Assembly: GCF_000359585.1 (NCBI RefSeq)
Contig: NZ_APMH01000001.1
Location: 62,001 to 126,000, forward strand
DNA length: 64,000 nucleotides
DNA from: Clostridium tyrobutyricum DSM 2637 = ATCC 25755 = JCM 11008
GTDB lineage: Bacteria; Bacillota; Clostridia; Clostridiales; Clostridiaceae
Reading direction: 5' to 3'
Part shown: positions 26,944-35,872 of the stretch, one piece after another
Layout of the letters: every line of letters begins with the position of its first letter
Position numbering within the stretch: the stretch's first letter is position 1
Notes under the pieces: model-generated
Seen by the model: the letters and a program-made list of their open reading frames with translations, nothing else
Told to the model about the DNA's origin: nothing
Databases searched by the model: none
Made by a program: the position numbers and the translations under genes

Positions 26944-27696
26944 CTATATTGCCTCCCCTTTTTCATACCACTTTGCAGTTATAAATGTCAATATCAAAAA
27001 TAAAATTAATGCGATTATAATTCCAGGTAGAATCACACTACTTGACAACAATTCCGGTTTAAATGTTTGACTTTCCTTAACAGCAGGCATACCATTTGGA
27101 AGAAGTTTTAAAATAGGACACATGAGCCTGGCTGGAATTGCATAAGGTATCAAATACCAAATTTTTTCTACTGCACCCAATATTCCAAGTACTGAATATG
27201 CCACTAGATTAATTAATATAGTTGGAAACATTCCAATTTTACTTCCAAGGAACAAACAAAGTGGTATCTGCCATAAAAATGTAATTACTAAAACTATGCT
27301 CCCTGCAACTTCATTTAAAATATAAATTCTTCCAGCTGATCCAAGACCCAAAATATTGCCAGTAAATATATTTCCAAACAAATGAATAGCAGAAGCTGCT
27401 GCAATTAGAACTGCACACACAAATATTTTAGAGATCCATACCCTTTTAAGATCAACTGGCAGTGACAGTACTCCCATGTTTTTCATCTTCTTGTCACTAT
27501 TGGCAACAAAGCTGCATTCCAAAGATATCATCCCTGGCAGTATAATAATATACCACCAATTGTAGCTATTCGTTTGAAAATAGTGTGGTTGTAAAAATAT
27601 AGATAGAAGCATAGTAAAAATTGGAGCCAGAAAAACAAGCTTTCTTGTAAATGTGTGTCTACTTTTTAAAGTTTCAGATTTAAAGTAAGAATTCAT
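26944..27696 (-). CDS. ABC-2 type permease (LanE-like, second locus)
   Basis: 250 residues, about six membrane helices, N-terminal FKSETLKSRHTF. ATG at 27696 is behind AAAGGTG and gives the normal family length; a longer in-frame extension would overlap the ATPase gene. Partner of the adjacent permease. Confidence 0.84.
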   Translation of the reverse strand: MNSYFKSETLKSRHTFTRKLVFLAPIFTMLLSIFLQPHYFQTNSYNWWYIIILPGMISLECSFVANSDKKMKNMGVLSLPVDLKRVWISKIFVCAVLIAAASAIHLFGNIFTGNILGLGSAGRIYILNEVAGSIVLVITFLWQIPLCLFLGSKIGMFPTILINLVAYSVLGILGAVEKIWYLIPYAIPARLMCPILKLLPNGMPAVKESQTFKPELLSSSVILPGIIIALILFLILTFITAKWYEKGEAI

Positions 27697-27697
27697 A

Positions 27698-28405
27698 CTA
27701 TTCACCTTTCCTTCTATATTTTCCTGCAATTTCTCCAAATAATTTTTCAAGATTCTCTCCATTTTTTATTTTTCCTTGATAACCCAATATTCCCGCTGAA
27801 ATAATTCCTATTTCATCAACTACCTGCTCTACTTCACTTAATATGTGACTTGATAAAATCACCGTTATTCCTTGCTCCGGAAATGAACAAATCAGTTTTC
27901 TGAGTTCCTGAATTCCAAATGGATCTAACCCATTTGTTGGCTCATCCAAAATCAAAAGTTTGGGATGGTTGACAAGTGCAATGGCAATGCCAAGTCTCTG
28001 TTTCATACCCATGGAAAACTTGTGTGCTCTTTTTTTACCTGTATTTTTAAGATCTACAATTTCAAGTACTTCATCGATCCTTTTATCTTCCAATCCCAAA
28101 ACCCTTGTTCTCACCTTTAGATTCTCTCTAGCAGTAAGATTTCCATAAAGCGGTGCATTCTCAATTAAAGCTCCCATATGACTTAAACTATCTCTTTTCC
28201 ATGCTCTGTTTTCAAACAAAATCTCTCCACTTGTAGGCTGAAGCATTCCAGTTATCATTTTCAATATTGTTGACTTTCCAGCTCCATTTGGTCCAAGAAG
28301 TCCATATATGGAATTTCTTCTAACTTTAAGTGATATATTGTGTACAGCTTTTTCATTTTTAAATGTTTTACAAAGATTTTTTGTTTCTAAAATAAATTTC
28401 TCCAT
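27698..28405 (-). CDS. Lantibiotic-immunity type ABC ATPase (LanF/CprA-like, second locus)
   Basis: 235 residues: Walker A GPNGAGKSTILKM, signature FSMGMKQRLGIAIAL, Walker B LLILDEPTNGLDPFG. ATG at 28405 is taken because AGGTG lies 9 bases upstream; two earlier candidate codons lie in the ribosome site. First gene of the unit; shares close sequence with the first-locus ATPase. Confidence 0.9.
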   Translation of the reverse strand: MEKFILETKNLCKTFKNEKAVHNISLKVRRNSIYGLLGPNGAGKSTILKMITGMLQPTSGEILFENRAWKRDSLSHMGALIENAPLYGNLTARENLKVRTRVLGLEDKRIDEVLEIVDLKNTGKKRAHKFSMGMKQRLGIAIALVNHPKLLILDEPTNGLDPFGIQELRKLICSFPEQGITVILSSHILSEVEQVVDEIGIISAGILGYQGKIKNGENLEKLFGEIAGKYRRKGE

Positions 28406-28443
28406 TAGTATCATCACCTCAATTAGATAATACTTGACAATTA

Positions 28444-28459
28444 TAAGGATTTTATAAGG
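28444..28459. promoter_or_regulatory. TAAGG direct repeats upstream of the second exporter
   Basis: TAAGG at 28444-28448 and 28455-28459, starts 11 bp apart in a TATAAGGA context, 39 bp upstream of the ATPase start. Same core and phasing as the first locus, but on the strand opposite to the exporter genes. Confidence 0.5.
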
Positions 28460-28483
28460 AATAGAATTTATAAATTAAACAAA

Positions 28484-28524
28484 TAAAAAAGAACTACCTC
28501 AAAATTTATTTTGGGATAATTCTT
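28484..28524 (-). terminator. Terminator of the D-Glu/5-oxoproline operon
   Basis: About 16 of 17 positions pair, AAGAATTATCCCAAAAT with ATTTTGAGGTAGTTCTT, followed by TTTTTTATTTG on the minus strand, 15 bp beyond the accC stop. Confidence 0.8.
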
Positions 28525-28539
28525 TCACTAACTTTACAG

Positions 28540-29883
28540 CTACAATATTTTATTTTCCTCCAAAAACTTTGTATTGAAATTTCCACTTCTAAATATTTTA
28601 TTCTCCATTAATTTCTTATGAAAATCTATGGTAGTATCTACTCCTTCAATGACAAATTCTCCTAAAGCTCTTTTCATTCTATCTATTGCTTCATTCCTAT
28701 CTCTCCCCCATGCTATAACTTTGGATATCATTGAATCATAAAATGGAGAAATAGTATATCCACTGTATGCTGAACTGTCTATTCTTATTCCAATTCCTCC
28801 CGGAGCTATATATTTATTTATTTTTCCAGGGCACGGCATAAAATCCCTGTATGGATTTTCGGCATTTATTCTACATTCAATCGCACAGCCATTTCCCTTT
28901 ACATCGCCCTGTGAAAAAGACAAATTTTTTCCCTGGGCTATACATATTTGTTCCTTTATCAAATCTATTCCCGTTATTGTCTCGGTAACACCATGTTCAA
29001 CTTGAACTCTAGTATTCATTTCCATAAAATAGAACTTATTGTCTGCATCCAAAAGGAACTCTACTGTGCCAAGGCTATTATAATTTACGGCCCTGCATGC
29101 TCTTACTGCCGCACTTCCCATTTCCTCTCTCAGCCTGTCATTTAGTGCAGGTGACGGCGACTCTTCTACAAGTTTTTGATGTCGCCTCTGAATTGTGCAA
29201 TCCCTCTCTCCAAGATATACTATATTGCCATAATTGTCCCCGATTATTTGTATTTCCACATGTCTTGTATTTTCAAGATACTTTTCTAGATAGAGTGCTG
29301 CATTTCCAAAATAATTCTCAGCTTCCTTCTCGGAATCTTCAATAGCATGTACGAGTTCTGCCCTGTTACGTGCCACTCTCATTCCTTTTCCACCGCCACC
29401 GGCAGATGCCTTGACTATCACAGGATATCCTATTTCATCCGCTATTTCTACTGCTTTCTCTTTACTTTCTATTTCACCTTCTGTCCCCATTATTATAGGT
29501 ACATTTGCATTTTTCATCGTCTCTTTGGCATTGGACTTGTCTCCAAGACTGTCGATAATTCTATAATCCGGGCCTATAAATGATATATTGAATTCTTCAC
29601 ATGTTTTTGCAAAAGTTGAACTTTCAGAAAGGAATCCGTAACCTGGATGAATGGCATCTGACTTTGAATGAATTGCTATATTTATTATACTGTTTATATT
29701 AAGATATGTATCTTTTGCCGAAGTCTTTCCTATACAATAAGTTTCATCTGCCAATTTTACATGAAGTGAATCTCTATCACTTTCTGAGTAAATAGCAACT
29801 GCAGAAATTCCAAGTTCATGACAGGCACGTATGATTCTAACTGCAATCTCACCTCTATTTGCTATAAGAATCTTCTTAAACAT
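28540..29883 (-). CDS. accC: Biotin carboxylase (AccC family)
   Basis: 447 residues, standard AccC length: N-terminal NRGEIAVRIIRACHELG, ATP-grasp KASAGGGGKGMR (about 159-170), MNTRVQVEHGVTE (about 287-299) and the C-terminal biotin-carboxylase domain. It carboxylates biotin on the adjacent BCCP with ATP and bicarbonate. Two bases separate it from accB, and both are the last genes of the pxp operon; accA/accD carboxyltransferase genes are not in the window. It may therefore serve PxpB/PxpC rather than, or as well as, fatty acid synthesis. Confidence 0.9.
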   Translation of the reverse strand: MFKKILIANRGEIAVRIIRACHELGISAVAIYSESDRDSLHVKLADETYCIGKTSAKDTYLNINSIINIAIHSKSDAIHPGYGFLSESSTFAKTCEEFNISFIGPDYRIIDSLGDKSNAKETMKNANVPIIMGTEGEIESKEKAVEIADEIGYPVIVKASAGGGGKGMRVARNRAELVHAIEDSEKEAENYFGNAALYLEKYLENTRHVEIQIIGDNYGNIVYLGERDCTIQRRHQKLVEESPSPALNDRLREEMGSAAVRACRAVNYNSLGTVEFLLDADNKFYFMEMNTRVQVEHGVTETITGIDLIKEQICIAQGKNLSFSQGDVKGNGCAIECRINAENPYRDFMPCPGKINKYIAPGGIGIRIDSSAYSGYTISPFYDSMISKVIAWGRDRNEAIDRMKRALGEFVIEGVDTTIDFHKKLMENKIFRSGNFNTKFLEENKIL

Positions 29884-29885
29884 AC

Positions 29886-30329
29886 CTATTTGTCACTTCC
29901 TTTCACTTCAAATAAAGGTTGTCCATATTCTACAAAGTCCCCATCCTTTACCAATATATCTGTTATTTCTCCACTAACACCTGCTTCTACTTCATTGAAC
30001 AGTTTCATTACTTCAACCAATCCAACAACTGTATGTTCCTGAACAATATCATGAAGCTTTACAAAAGGTTCGGAACCTTTTTCTTTTCTTAGATAAAAAG
30101 TTCCCGCAAGAGTGGATTTAATATATTGGCTATTGCCTTTTTCTGTACTTTTTTCTTCATGTATTGATTGATCCATGTTATTTTCAGTGTCCTCTATTTT
30201 CACCATATGTTTTACATCCGCATTTCTATCTATAACTATCCTGCTGCTTTCCTGTTCAAATTCAAAATGGGAGAAATCATGTTTTTCAACAATTTCCATT
30301 ATTTTGTCTAAATCATCTATATTAATCAT
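29886..30329 (-). CDS. accB: Biotin carboxyl carrier protein (AccB family)
   Basis: 147 residues: N-terminal domain IDDLDKIMEIVEKHDFSHFE, a charged linker (about 45-70), and a C-terminal biotinyl domain with VEVMKLFNEVEAG, biotin site Lys109 (VMKL in place of the usual AMKM). Carries carboxybiotin between AccC and a carboxyltransferase. Sits between pxpC and accC. Confidence 0.9.
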   Translation of the reverse strand: MINIDDLDKIMEIVEKHDFSHFEFEQESSRIVIDRNADVKHMVKIEDTENNMDQSIHEEKSTEKGNSQYIKSTLAGTFYLRKEKGSEPFVKLHDIVQEHTVVGLVEVMKLFNEVEAGVSGEITDILVKDGDFVEYGQPLFEVKGSDK

Positions 30330-30352
30330 ATAACTACCTCCCCGCAGTATTA

Positions 30353-31354
30353 TTAAATGCTTATTAATTTAATAGATCTTTTTAATTCAGCTATATATTT
30401 TTGTTGTTTCAAATATAAACTTTCCGATTCTTCAAGTGATATTTTTTGAAATTTCACTCTGTCAGAAGGCTTGAGCTGAACTAATTTGTGAATATCACAT
30501 AAAGCCACATGAGCTATTTTAGGATAACCTCCGGCAGTTGCCCTGTCAGCTAAGAGAAGTATTGGATTTCCATCTGGTGGAACTTGAATAGTTCCAAATG
30601 ATACTTCTCCCGATATCATTTCAATACTTCTCTTAAACTGAATTTTGGGACCATTTAACCTATATCCCATTCTATCTGATTTAACATCTATGCTAAAAGA
30701 AGAGCTAAAAAATTTATCCAGGCTTTCTTCTTTTACATCCTTGAATTGTCTATCTTCAAATACTCTGATATTTGTAACATTGTCATCTATGTTGACGGGA
30801 TTTTTTACGTACCATTTTGCTGAAGTAAAGCTTCCACTTTCATGAATTTGTTTTAGTTTATTTATTATTCCTAAAGAAACATTGCCTTTGTGTCCAATTT
30901 CAATTACATCATCTTTTCTCAGAGCCCTGCCATCTTTTCCTCCTATTTTTGCTCTTAAATATGTACTTTTACTTCCCATAAAGCTTGGAATGTCAAAACC
31001 TCCAGCTACTGCCAAATAGCATCTGCATCCATTTACACCTCTTCCAAATTTCAATATGGAATCTTCATTTAGGTAAATAGGTCGTTCAAGTGGAATTTTT
31101 TTATCATTAATTGTAGGTGAAAGATCTGCTCCTGTTATAGAAATAAGATTTCCCCTGCTTATTTTCAGTGAAGGACCCATAAAGGTAATTTCAAAAACAC
31201 CTTCATTTTCATCATTTCCAACAACAATATTTGCAAGTTTCATAGAATATATATCCATAGCACCACTTACAATAACTCCGTATTTCTGATATCCATATCT
31301 TCCCTTATCTTGAATTGTTGTTAGAAGTCCGGGCGTCAATACAGTTATGCTCAT
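30353..31354 (-). CDS. pxpC: 5-oxoprolinase subunit PxpC (biotin-dependent carboxyltransferase-like, KipA)
   Basis: 333 residues of the KipA/allophanate-hydrolase-subunit-2 fold: TPGLLTTIQDKGRYGYQKYGV at the start (split motif TIQDxGR), GADLSPTINDKKIP, SIEMISGEVSFGTIQVPPDG. With PxpA and PxpB it forms the prokaryotic ATP-dependent 5-oxoprolinase that opens 5-oxoproline to glutamate. Overlaps pxpB by 4 bp. Confidence 0.88.
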   Translation of the reverse strand: MSITVLTPGLLTTIQDKGRYGYQKYGVIVSGAMDIYSMKLANIVVGNDENEGVFEITFMGPSLKISRGNLISITGADLSPTINDKKIPLERPIYLNEDSILKFGRGVNGCRCYLAVAGGFDIPSFMGSKSTYLRAKIGGKDGRALRKDDVIEIGHKGNVSLGIINKLKQIHESGSFTSAKWYVKNPVNIDDNVTNIRVFEDRQFKDVKEESLDKFFSSSFSIDVKSDRMGYRLNGPKIQFKRSIEMISGEVSFGTIQVPPDGNPILLLADRATAGGYPKIAHVALCDIHKLVQLKPSDRVKFQKISLEESESLYLKQQKYIAELKRSIKLISI

Positions 31355-32058
31355 AATATCCTCTCCTTTAACCTGGTATATTCAGCATAAGAAACGGGAT
31401 AAAATTTTGCTATATCTCCACATTTCAGAAGAGTCTTTTCACTGCTTTTTAAATCAAATAATTTCAAAGGCGTTCTTCCGATTATCTGCCATCCTCCTGG
31501 AGTTTCTATTGGGTAAACTCCCGTCTGCTTTCCTGCAATTCCAACAGACCCTTCTGGAATTGCAGTCCTTGGAGATTTTCTTCTTGGAGTATATATCCTT
31601 TCTGACAATCCTCCCAAATATGGAAAACCTGGCGCAAATCCAATCATATACACTAAATATTTTCCTTTAGAATGTATTTCTATGACTTCATCTACAGTAA
31701 GATTGTTAACTTCTGCTACATATTCTATATCCGGAGCAAACTCTCTGCCATAACAGACTGGAATCTCAACTATATTTTCTTCATAGCTTTGGGAGAAATC
31801 AATGACTCTTAGTATATTTTTCAATTTTGATTTTACTGATTCAAATGGCACATTACTTTTTATTTTCAGTGGATCATAAATTATAGATACGCTTGTAAAA
31901 TACGGTACATATTCTATAAGCCCACAAAAAGGATTTTTCTCAAGATATGTACAGAATATTCTTATATTTTTATTTACAGTCTTGTCAATTTTATCTCCAA
32001 ATTCAACCAAGGCCGAAATTTCACTTGTGTGTAAAATATTAAATCTGTTTTCTTTCAT
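31351..32058 (-). CDS. pxpB: 5-oxoprolinase subunit PxpB (KipI)
   Basis: 235 residues of the KipI/allophanate-hydrolase-subunit-1 family: VEIPVCYGREFAPD, YMIGFAPGFPYLGGL, TPRRKSPRTAIPEGSVGIAG and ETPGGWQIIGRTP are all intact. ATG at 32058 follows AGGTGA; a GTG at 32067 overlaps it. Forms a complex with PxpC. Confidence 0.9.
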   Translation of the reverse strand: MKENRFNILHTSEISALVEFGDKIDKTVNKNIRIFCTYLEKNPFCGLIEYVPYFTSVSIIYDPLKIKSNVPFESVKSKLKNILRVIDFSQSYEENIVEIPVCYGREFAPDIEYVAEVNNLTVDEVIEIHSKGKYLVYMIGFAPGFPYLGGLSERIYTPRRKSPRTAIPEGSVGIAGKQTGVYPIETPGGWQIIGRTPLKLFDLKSSEKTLLKCGDIAKFYPVSYAEYTRLKERIL

Positions 32059-32067
32059 ATTTATCAC

Positions 32068-33197
32068 CTACTGATTTATTTCATAGATCCTCTTTACCCT
32101 TTTTCCAATTCCGCATACGAATTCATAATTAAAACTTCCAGCTATTTCAGCCAGTTGCTCAACAGTAATTGTATTGCCTCCATCTCTACCAATTAAAGTT
32201 ACTTCATCTTCAATTTTAACATCGTTTATATGAGTGATATCAACCATCATCTGGTCCATGCATATTCTTCCTATTATAGGAGCATACTGCCCGTGAACAA
32301 GTACCTTTGCTTTTGAAGAGAGAGCTCTCATGTATCCATCTGCATAACCTACAGAAACAGTTGCAATTTTTGTATTTTTACTTGTAATATAGGTTTTTCC
32401 ATAGCTTACCCCTGCACCTTCATGAACTTCTGAAATATTGATTATATGTGATCTCCACTCCAATGCAGGTATGAGGTCTACAGAATTCTTGTTCACCTCT
32501 TCTGATGGATACAATCCATAGGTAATTATTCCACTCCTTACCATGTCAAATCTATGATTGTCAAATTCCATAATTCCTGCACTATTGCAAACATGTTTAA
32601 GTGGAATATCTATTTTAGACATTTCCAGCATTTTTAAAAATTCATCATATTTTTTCATCTGCATTTTAGTATAATTCTTGTCTTTTTCGTCTGCACATGA
32701 AAAATGAGTAAATAATCCTTCAACAATCAGATTATCCATATTTATCATTTTTTTAATATTCAAAATGCTGTTTTCATTTGCCTTAAATCCAATTCTATTC
32801 ATACCTGTCTCCAATGCTACATGAACTTTTGCTCTCTTTTTATGTTCAACTGCACATTTGGACATACTTTCTGCCATCTCCAGATTGTATATTGTTTGAG
32901 TAATATCATACTCAATAATATCTCCATATTGCTTTGGAGAAGTGTATCCCAAAATCAATATTGGCAAATCTATATGGTATTCTCTAAGTTCTATTGCCTC
33001 TTCTATAGTTGCAACTCCAAAATAATCCACCTTGTCTTGAAGAAAATCTCCCACTATTTTGGCTCCATGACCATAGGCATCAGCCTTTATTACAGCCATA
33101 ACTTTTACACTGTCGTCTACTTTTTTTTTACCTCATCTATATTGTGTGCTATAGCATTTAAATCTACTTTTGCATAGGTTCTCAAATATTTGTCCAT
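32068..33197 (-). pseudogene. alr: Alanine racemase, frameshifted in a run of nine A
   Basis: The gene starts at ATG 33197 (GAGGGG upstream) as MDKYLRTYAKVDLNAIAHNI, then a nine-A run (33121-33129) shifts the frame to a stop. Ten A would give EVKKKVDDSVKVMAVIKADAYGHG, with the PLP lysine at residue 38, and continue through GVSYGKTY and RICMDQMMVDIT to a full-length enzyme. Everything after the run is intact. It lies inside the pxp operon, where it would supply D-alanine for the transaminase. Possible causes: recent mutation, polymerase slippage that restores the frame, or a sequencing error. Confidence 0.85.
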
Positions 33198-33220
33198 AAA
33201 TAAAATTACCCCTCTCTATA

Positions 33221-33976
33221 TTATAATGATGATATTTCTATATCTTCCTTATGAAAAGCCTCATTTATCTTTTTAACAAATTGAAGTGCTTTTACTCCAT
33301 CTCCGTGAACACATACTGAATCCGCTTTCATGAAAATATCCTTTCCATTTATGCTCCGTACTTTACCTTTCTTGACCATTCTAATTACTCTTTTAATAGC
33401 TGTATCTTCATCGGTAATAACAGCTCCTGGTTTGGATCTTTGAACTAAGGATCCATCATCATTATAGGCCCTGTCTGCAAATACTTCACTTGCTGATTTT
33501 AATCCGGTTTGTTTTGCTGCATCGATCATTCTGCTTCCACTCAATGCAAGGAGTATCAAATTTGGATCAATTTCATATATTCCTTTACAAATAGACAGAG
33601 ACAGTTCCAAATCTTTTGCTGCCATATTATAAAGTGCACCATGAAGTTTTACATGATTCATCTTTATGCCATGGGATGTACAAAACGCCTTCAATGCTCC
33701 AATTTGATATTGTACAATTAGCTTGGCTTCCTTATAGGAAATATCCATTTTTCTTCTTCCAAATCCAACTAAATCTGCCAATCCTGGATGTGCCCCCACA
33801 GAAACCTTGTATTTCTTTGCCAATGCAACTGTCTTGTCCATAACTACTGGATCTGAAGCATGAAATCCGCAGGCAATATTTGCAGATGAGATATATGGAA
33901 TAACTTCTTCATCTAATCCAATTTTATAATTTCCAAAGCTTTCTCCCAAATCACAATTTAAATCTACCTTATACAT
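33221..33976 (-). CDS. pxpA: 5-oxoprolinase subunit PxpA (LamB/YcsF family)
   Basis: 251 residues; [11 protein letters not shown] at the start, [49 protein letters not shown] and VCVHGDG all present, the metal-binding set of the LamB/YcsF TIM-barrel family. Catalytic partner of PxpB/PxpC in 5-oxoproline cleavage. Nine bases after the DUF1445 gene. Confidence 0.92.
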   Translation of the reverse strand: MYKVDLNCDLGESFGNYKIGLDEEVIPYISSANIACGFHASDPVVMDKTVALAKKYKVSVGAHPGLADLVGFGRRKMDISYKEAKLIVQYQIGALKAFCTSHGIKMNHVKLHGALYNMAAKDLELSLSICKGIYEIDPNLILLALSGSRMIDAAKQTGLKSASEVFADRAYNDDGSLVQRSKPGAVITDEDTAIKRVIRMVKKGKVRSINGKDIFMKADSVCVHGDGVKALQFVKKINEAFHKEDIEISSL

Positions 33977-33985
33977 AATATCTCC

Positions 33986-34771
33986 TCAATATTTCAAGTC
34001 TATATTTTTCACATCTGTTATCAGCATATGTCCTGGTGAATGTGTAATGACTATTTTAGGTTTAACATTCATGACTACAGCTTGCGGTGTAACTCCACAG
34101 GCCCAGAACACAGGTACTTCGCCCTCTTTTATAGTAACAGGATCTCCAAAATCAGGACTGCTTATATCCTCTATTCCTATAATCGACGGATTGCCTATAT
34201 GAATTGGTGCACCATGAACCTTTGGCATATCTCCACTTACCAGAACAGATTTTACTATCTGGTCATATGGAAGAGGTCTCATGCTGACAACCATCTTCCC
34301 ATTGAATATTCCTGCAGATACACAGTCAATATTGGTAATATACATGGGTACATTGCAATTTTCCTCAATATGTCTTACAGGAACATCCGCCTCTATAAGC
34401 TCTGATTCAAATGAGAAACTACAGCCTATTAAAAAGCTTACAAAATCATTTCGCCACATATCTTGTATATTTTTATACTCTCCAGTTAAAACTCCACTTT
34501 CATAGACTCTGTATTTGGGGATGTCTCTGGTAATATCTATATCTTTGCCTAAATAATTAAGTTTTCTATTTCCAACATCACCTACTTCAAGTATTGGACA
34601 TGATTTAGGGTTTCTCTGTGTAAATAATAGAAAATCGTAAGCCAGCTCTTTTGGCAAAATTACCAGGTTTGCCTGAGCATAGCCTGCACACATTCCTGCA
34701 GTAGGTGTTGTGATTTTTTCTTCACGTATCAATTTACGAACATCATAGGGCTTCATCTTTGAATAATCCAT
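33986..34771 (-). CDS. DUF1445 D-glutamate-cyclase-like hydro-lyase (YcsI)
   Basis: 261 residues of the YcsI/DUF1445 family: GMCAGYAQANLVILP, FTQRNPKSCPILEVGD, FLIGCSFSFE, SMRPLP, VFWACGVTPQ, ITHSPGHMLITD. ATG at 34771 follows AGGGGTGA. In mammals the same domain forms the N-terminal half of the D-glutamate cyclase DGLUCY, whose C-terminal half corresponds to the DUF4392 gene 12 bases upstream here. Prediction: the two proteins act together on D-glutamate. Confidence 0.85.
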   Translation of the reverse strand: MDYSKMKPYDVRKLIREEKITTPTAGMCAGYAQANLVILPKELAYDFLLFTQRNPKSCPILEVGDVGNRKLNYLGKDIDITRDIPKYRVYESGVLTGEYKNIQDMWRNDFVSFLIGCSFSFESELIEADVPVRHIEENCNVPMYITNIDCVSAGIFNGKMVVSMRPLPYDQIVKSVLVSGDMPKVHGAPIHIGNPSIIGIEDISSPDFGDPVTIKEGEVPVFWACGVTPQAVVMNVKPKIVITHSPGHMLITDVKNIDLKY

Positions 34772-34783
34772 ATTTTTCACCCC

Positions 34784-35872
34784 TTAAATAATTTTTGTTA
34801 ACTTTTGTTTTTCATAAAATCCTAATTCAATTACTTTTTCAAACCATGTAGCACAAGTTTCTTCCAATTTTATTGAAGATTGTACACATTCTCTCATCAA
34901 ATTGACTATTGAAGTATTTATGGATAGTCCACATCCATCTATAGCTGGAATCAAATCACCATACATATCTATCATTCCACTTCTAGATGCTGTAACCATG
35001 GCTTCCTTTTCCATCTCCTTGGTATGCATTATATCTAAATCTTTCTTCAGGTAGGCCAATGCTGCTATAAGTCCATAGCATCCCCAGTCCGATACAGTAG
35101 CAGTTATTATATTGTCAGCTTTTACACTTGCAAGTATTCCGCCATTGCATCCACAGCTGCAGCCTCCCTTTGCAGCATAGGGTACATATTTTTCAAGATG
35201 CTCTTTTATAGTACCCATTCCAAGTTCATTTCCAAGATCTCCTATTGATATATTCAGAACGCCTTTTTCCTTTAATTTAGTAAACAGTATATCCTGCTTT
35301 GCCTCCAGTTCAGTTACATCTTTTCCAATAGCATTATGATATACTCCAACAGAATTGGCTCCTGGACATTCTATGCTTATAACAGCACCTGGAATTCCTT
35401 TTGCAATAAGTTCATCAGCCTGTGTTCCCGCCTTCATTGCATCCTTGGTAAATGTTATACCAGCTATTGAAAGAGGATACTCTTTTAATTCTTCAATATT
35501 ATCATGAAAATGAAGTCCAACTACGTAAGCCAAATTTTCTACTGCCTTTATATTATCTTTAGGACATACTATTACAGGTTTTACGTTAAAGCCTTTTACT
35601 AAAGCTCTTGCTAAAAGCATTGTACTTACAATTCCGTCCATTTCAGCCTTTTTAAATGGAAGTAATACAAAGCCTGTCATTATATACACTAAATCCCCTT
35701 CTTTTAATGTACTTACCAATTTCTTCGCACTATTCATTGTCAAAGGTTCTTTAGTATATTCTCTTGCTGCACTGTATAAAATTCTACATACACCATATCC
35801 CCTTGGATCCAGGTTCATTAGGTTGTCTAAATTTTCCCCTATATTTAATATAGTCAATTCTTCTTGATTCAT
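34784..35872 (-). CDS. DUF4392 D-glutamate cyclase C-terminal-domain protein
   Basis: 362 residues of the DUF4392 (D-glutamate cyclase, C-terminal) family: DLVYIMTGF, IECPGANSVGVYHNAIG, IGDLGNELGMG and VSDWGCYGLIAALAYL. An unusual GGCSCGCNGG cluster (three Cys, about residue 235) could bind metal. ATG at 35872 behind GGAGGGG, overlapping the transaminase stop by 4 bp. Likely converts D-Glu to 5-oxo-D-proline with the DUF1445 partner. Confidence 0.82.
   Translation of the reverse strand: MNQEELTILNIGENLDNLMNLDPRGYGVCRILYSAAREYTKEPLTMNSAKKLVSTLKEGDLVYIMTGFVLLPFKKAEMDGIVSTMLLARALVKGFNVKPVIVCPKDNIKAVENLAYVVGLHFHDNIEELKEYPLSIAGITFTKDAMKAGTQADELIAKGIPGAVISIECPGANSVGVYHNAIGKDVTELEAKQDILFTKLKEKGVLNISIGDLGNELGMGTIKEHLEKYVPYAAKGGCSCGCNGGILASVKADNIITATVSDWGCYGLIAALAYLKKDLDIMHTKEMEKEAMVTASRSGMIDMYGDLIPAIDGCGLSINTSIVNLMRECVQSSIKLEETCATWFEKVIELGFYEKQKLTKII

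Noticed and set aside
30353-32058. PxpB/PxpC as urea amidolyase (allophanate hydrolase) subunits
   Set aside because: They are adjacent to PxpA and D-Glu cyclase genes and lack any urea carboxylase/allophanate amidase gene nearby, so the 5-oxoprolinase assignment fits better.
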